Of a DNA stretch of 64,000 nt, positions 60,886 to 64,000 are shown piece by piece. The notes below the pieces were generated by a model. It had not been told where the DNA came from. It ran no database searches and worked only from the letters and a program-made list of their open reading frames with translations. The stretch is from Micromonospora alfalfae. Its GTDB lineage: Bacteria > Actinomycetota > Actinomycetes > Mycobacteriales > Micromonosporaceae. A program made the translations under genes and the position numbers. The stretch is from positions 156,943 through 220,942 of the forward strand of contig NZ_JAKKFH010000019.1 in NCBI RefSeq assembly GCF_022230925.1, read 5' to 3'. Positions within the stretch are counted from its first letter, which is position 1. Every line of letters starts with the position of its first letter.

Positions 60886-62769
60886 ATGCGTCGACCCCGT
60901 CATCTGGCACTCCTGAGCGTCGGCGTGTCCGGCGCCCTGGTCCTCAGCGCAGCCCCACCCGCGGCTGCGGCTCCGCCCACGCCCACCACGCCCACCGGCA
61001 TCGTGGTCAGCGACGGCATGACCCAACCGGTGTTCTCGCTCGCCGACGCGATCGAGGAGCGGGTGTTCGTCCAGACCCCGGTGGACACCGACCACGACGG
61101 TCGACCCGACCGGGTGGCGATCGACATCTCCCGCCCCCGGGAGACCGCCACGCAGGGCTTCAAGGTGCCCGTCATCTTCGAGCACAGCCCGTACCGCAAG
61201 GGCACCTGGGGTGACGTGCCGTACCCGAGCGTGCTGGTCGACGACCTGCCGCAGAACGGCCTGACCGACCGCAACGGGCGTCGCGCCCTCGACGCCGGCG
61301 CACAACGGGCCCAGGCGAAAGCCAACCTGCCCGGCTCGCTGGACGACTACTACGTGCCCCGCGGGTACGCGGTGGTGCTCGGCCAGAGCGTCGGCACCGG
61401 TGACTCGGACGGCTGCCCGACCAGCGGAGACCAGGCCGAGACGCTCGGCACCAAGGCGGTCATCGACTGGCTCAACGGCCGGGCGAAGGCGTACGACGTG
61501 AACGGCGCCCCGGTCACCGCCGGCTGGACCACCGGCGCGGTCGGCATGACCGGTGTCTCCTACAACGGGACGCTGCCCAACCAGGTGGCCACCACGGGCG
61601 TCAAGGGGCTCAAGACCATCGTGCCGGTCTCCGCGATCAGCAGCTGGTACGACTACTACCGGGCCAACGGCCTCGTCGTCGCGCCCGGCACCTTCCAGGG
61701 CGAGGACCTCGACATCCTGGCCCAGTACACCGCCGGGCAGGCACGCGCCGAGGGGCAGTGCGCCGACGAGCTCGCCGAGATCACCGCGAAACAGGACCGG
61801 GTCACCGGCGACTACTCGAAGTTCTGGCAGGACCGCGACTACCTCGACGCCCGCGACGTCAAGGCCAGCGTCTTCGTCGTGCACGGCCTCAACGACTGGA
61901 ACGTGAAGACCGAGCACTTCGCCGGCTGGTGGGACCAACTCGCCAAGCGCGACGTCCCCCGCAAGATCTGGCTGCACCAGGGCGGCCACGGTGGCCCCGG
62001 CAGCAGCGCGTCGGTGACCCTGCCCAGCGGTCAGACGTGGACGTACAAGCAGACCGAGAACCGCTGGTTCGACTTCTGGCTGTGGAACGTCCGCAACGGC
62101 ATCATGGACGAGCCGACCGCGGTGCTCCAGCGCGAGGACCGCGCCTACACCACGTACGCCAACTGGCCCGACCCGGCGGCACGGCAGGTCGGCCTGCGCT
62201 TCGCGGCCACCGACACCACGGCACCCGGCGCGCTCACCACCGGCAAGCCGCCGAAGGCCAAGATCGAGCAGAGCTTCGTCGACGAGGGCCGGACCATCCA
62301 CCCGGACACGCTGATGTCCAATCCGGACACCGCGAGCGCCAACCGACTCGCCTACCGCTCCCCCGAGCTGACGCAGAGCGTACGCATCTCCGGGCGTCCG
62401 GAGATGCGGCTGCGGATGGCTGTCGACAACAAGCCGGACGCGAACCTCACCGCGTACCTTGTCGACTACGGTCCGGCCGGGTCGACCGCCGCCCCGACCG
62501 TGGTGACGCGAGGGTGGATGGATCCGCAGAACCGCAAGAGCGCCGCGCGCACCGAGCCGATCAAGCAGGGCAAAATGTACGACTACCGGTGGACCATGGA
62601 GCCGAAGGACTACATCTTCCCGGCGGGACACCGGATCGGCGTTGTCGTCTTCTCCAGCGACCAGGAGTACACACTCCTGCCGTTGGGCGGCACCGAGCTG
62701 CGGGTCGCACCGAACGACAGCGAACTGCGACTGCCGGTGGTCGGCGGACGGACCGTACTCGGGTTCTGA
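60886..62769 (+). CDS. Secreted Xaa-Pro dipeptidyl-peptidase-like (CocE/PepX) hydrolase
   Basis: A 627-aa alpha/beta hydrolase. Signal peptide RHLALLSVGVSGALVLSAAP, cleaved near 28. The CocE/PepX core has SVGTGDSDG, the nucleophile elbow GMTGVSYNGTLP (Ser about 225), the acid in VVHGLNDWNVKTEHFAG and His in LHQGGHGGP. A C-terminal jelly roll (about 410-625; RISGRPEMRLRMAVDNKPDA and RIGVVVFSSDQEYTLLPLGG) is typical of PepX. It should release Xaa-Pro dipeptides or hydrolyse esters outside the cell. AAGGGAGA lies before the ATG. It may act on material later imported by the neighbouring transporter, which is inference. Confidence 0.94.
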   Translation: MRRPRHLALLSVGVSGALVLSAAPPAAAAPPTPTTPTGIVVSDGMTQPVFSLADAIEERVFVQTPVDTDHDGRPDRVAIDISRPRETATQGFKVPVIFEHSPYRKGTWGDVPYPSVLVDDLPQNGLTDRNGRRALDAGAQRAQAKANLPGSLDDYYVPRGYAVVLGQSVGTGDSDGCPTSGDQAETLGTKAVIDWLNGRAKAYDVNGAPVTAGWTTGAVGMTGVSYNGTLPNQVATTGVKGLKTIVPVSAISSWYDYYRANGLVVAPGTFQGEDLDILAQYTAGQARAEGQCADELAEITAKQDRVTGDYSKFWQDRDYLDARDVKASVFVVHGLNDWNVKTEHFAGWWDQLAKRDVPRKIWLHQGGHGGPGSSASVTLPSGQTWTYKQTENRWFDFWLWNVRNGIMDEPTAVLQREDRAYTTYANWPDPAARQVGLRFAATDTTAPGALTTGKPPKAKIEQSFVDEGRTIHPDTLMSNPDTASANRLAYRSPELTQSVRISGRPEMRLRMAVDNKPDANLTAYLVDYGPAGSTAAPTVVTRGWMDPQNRKSAARTEPIKQGKMYDYRWTMEPKDYIFPAGHRIGVVVFSSDQEYTLLPLGGTELRVAPNDSELRLPVVGGRTVLGF

Positions 62770-62986
62770 TCTCGTCAGTGCGCTCCCGGGTGGGGCAGTC
62801 CGACGCGTTCGGGCTGCCCCACCCGCACGTCGGAACCGCTCCGGCCGCGCCGTGCGAGCTTGCCGGCGCCCTGCCCACCCGCACGTCGGGACCACCCCCG
62901 CCCGCACCGCCCCGCGAGCGCCGCCTCGCCGGTGCTGCCCCCGCGCGTGGCTGCCCCCCGCGCCTGCTGCCCTGCCCGGTCGAGGC

Positions 62987-63055
62987 GATCATGGAGTTGT
63001 GGTGCCCGGTTTGGCCACGACTGAGCATCTTGTCACCCACCACAACTCCTTGATC
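62987..63055. repeat. REP-like inverted repeat A
   Basis: An 18-bp arm (62987-63004) matches the inverse of 63038-63055 with one mismatch; the core GGAGTTGTGGTG is perfect. The loop is 33 nt. It does not follow a gene end closely (218 bp after the last stop) and looks like a mobile or REP-type element. Confidence 0.75.
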
Positions 63056-63150
63056 GACGCTGGCCCCGCGTTGACGAACAGCCGCCCTCCTCGCGCGACG
63101 GCGTTCAGGCCGGGGATCGAGCGAGCTTGCCGGTGCCCTGCCCCAAGTCC

Positions 63151-63230
63151 GCAAGGTCGTGCTCGATCCTTGATCTAGTGGTCTCGTGGCACGAGGAAGG
63201 CCCTGTTTCCTGGATCAAGCACGATCTTGC
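63151..63230. repeat. REP-like inverted repeat B
   Basis: Arms 63151-63168 and 63213-63230 are inverse 18-mers with two mismatches (GCAAGRTCGTGCTYGATC). A small inner stem CTCGTG/CACGAG lies at 63183-63195. Confidence 0.7.
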
Positions 63231-63501
63231 GCCGGGTTCGCACTGGGCCAGGCCGCACCAAACGACGCGGCAACCTCAACCAGGGCCCACCGCACCACCC
63301 GCAACCTCGACAAGGCCCGGCCACAGGACGCGGAAACCCCGACCAGACGCGACCGGACCACTCGGCCAACCCCAACCAGGCCCGACACGCCGCTCAACCT
63401 CAACCAGCCCTACCGCCCCACACGGCAACCCGATCAGGGTCGACCTCACGACGCGCCGACCTGTTGGTCAATCCCGGTCCGGGGACAACGTGCACGCGGG
63501 C

Positions 63502-63580
63502 ATGATCCACTCGGGTTTCGTGATGTCGGGGCATCCCGGGCAGCGGGACACCGCGACTTCCAGGAACCCGAGTGGATCAT
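63502..63580. repeat. REP-like inverted repeat C
   Basis: The perfect 16-bp arms ATGATCCACTCGGGTT (63502-63517) and the inverse (63565-63580) surround a 47-nt GC-rich inner segment that contains further short palindromes. Confidence 0.82.
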
Positions 63581-63780
63581 CCCTGCGCTGACCACCGTGT
63601 CGGGTTCTCCAGGGGTGGTGGGGTGGATGGTTTGTCGGGTTCGGGGTGAATGTCGGGTGGTCGGGGCCACCCCGGCGGCGGAATCGTGGGCCGGGCCGGG
63701 TCGTTATACCTGGCAGACCACCGCAACAGCCCGGGTCGTGGTCCGCGACCCCGCCGGCAACCGCAGCCAGGAACTCCCTG

Positions 63781-63935
63781 CCGGGAACACCCCGCAGGCC
63801 GGCCCAGTTACACCCCCCGCACGGCCGAGCACCACAGCGGCCGGGCATGGCAGCCGCCGGGCATGACAGTCGCCGGGAACACCCGCCAGGCCGCCCCGGT
63901 TTACATCCCCCGCACGGCCGAGCACCACAACGGCC
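63781..63935. repeat. 62-bp imperfect direct repeat
   Basis: The segment 63781-63842 recurs at 63873-63935 with few differences (shared parts include CCGGGAACACCC and CCCCGCACGGCCGAGCACCA). The period is about 92 bp. Not obviously coding. Confidence 0.7.
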
Positions 63936-64000
63936 AACCCCGCGGGCAGGAATGACCTGCCACCGCGAACGGTTACACCCTGTCCCGACGCCCACCCCCT

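Larger units (their letters stand above)
62770..64000. other. Intergenic region with REP-like palindromes, no convincing gene
   Basis: No frame here shows real codon use or a recognisable domain; long frames run in several phases with Pro/Arg-rich low-complexity translation. The region holds three large imperfect or perfect inverted repeats (62987-63055, 63151-63230, 63502-63580) and a 62-bp direct repeat (63781-63935). A degenerate gene relic cannot be excluded near 63700, where one frame reads VVVRDPAGNRSQE. Confidence 0.65.

Noticed and set aside
63186..63866. A 226-codon frame in the last intergenic region
   Set aside because: It crosses two REP-like palindromes, is low in complexity, and competes with open frames in other phases.

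Overview
The window is very GC-rich DNA with tightly packed genes, frequent GTG starts and 4-bp ATGA/GTGA overlaps. It carries gene families typical of filamentous actinobacteria: XRE-DUF5753 next to DUF397, DivIVA, TAT-exported hydrolases, YbaB/Esx-like proteins and an NhaA-DsbA fusion. The overall style fits Micromonosporaceae, probably Micromonospora. That is inference from composition and gene content; no rRNA or tRNA gene was seen.

Layout. (1) 121-10216: two TetR regulators, each with a palindromic operator and a divergent target (an NAD(P)-binding oxidoreductase and a 14-TM drug exporter). Between them lies a huge exported GH2 glycosidase behind twin LacI-type operators. An NhaA-DsbA antiporter follows, preceded by a repeat-rich gap. 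(2) 10424-12663: a four-gene YbaB / Esx-like / toxin / immunity cassette. (3) 12732-14596: a DivIVA pair divergent from an XRE-DUF5753/DUF397 pair. (4) 14662-25388, minus strand: a type I restriction-modification operon. Its first gene is an HTH protein fused to an apparently inactive methyltransferase; hsdM-hsdS-hsdR follow; its tail holds a RAMA-type protein, a DUF6308-like protein and a PD-(D/E)XK-like protein. (5) 25608-35354, plus strand and divergent from region 4: a DUF4352 lipoprotein, a TIGR04141/DUF6119-like protein, a membrane-anchored protein, an RNase H, an SMC/RecN-like ATPase and a small helical protein, then a DnaQ-like pair (one decayed, one exonuclease-BRCT) and an EcsC-like protein. 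This is the best candidate for an undescribed system.

(6) 35598-46278: a metabolic stretch with a GH15-type trehalase/glucoamylase, an aldo-keto reductase, a TAT phospholipase C, an AraC regulator divergent from an NmrA-like protein, a SEC-C protein, a metallophosphoesterase, a LysE-type exporter and a DUF2231 membrane protein. (7) 46338-49679: a large secreted subtilase. (8) 49781-59933, minus strand: a ten-gene operon coupling a complete Dpp/Opp-type ABC importer to an amidohydrolase, a DUF885 metallohydrolase, an NTF2-fold protein, a TIGR04076 protein and an LLM-type oxidoreductase. It is divergent from an XRE-cupin regulator with a palindrome in the shared promoter region. (9) 60886-62769: an exported X-Pro dipeptidyl-peptidase-like hydrolase. 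(10) 62770-64000: no convincing gene, but three large REP-like inverted repeats and a 62-bp direct repeat.

Convergent gene pairs are usually separated by strong perfect hairpins (1481-1523, 14630-14660, 38870-38917, 46293-46326). Most long open frames antisense to real genes (for example two frames of 575 and 720 codons opposite the GH2 gene) are GC-bias shadows and were left out.
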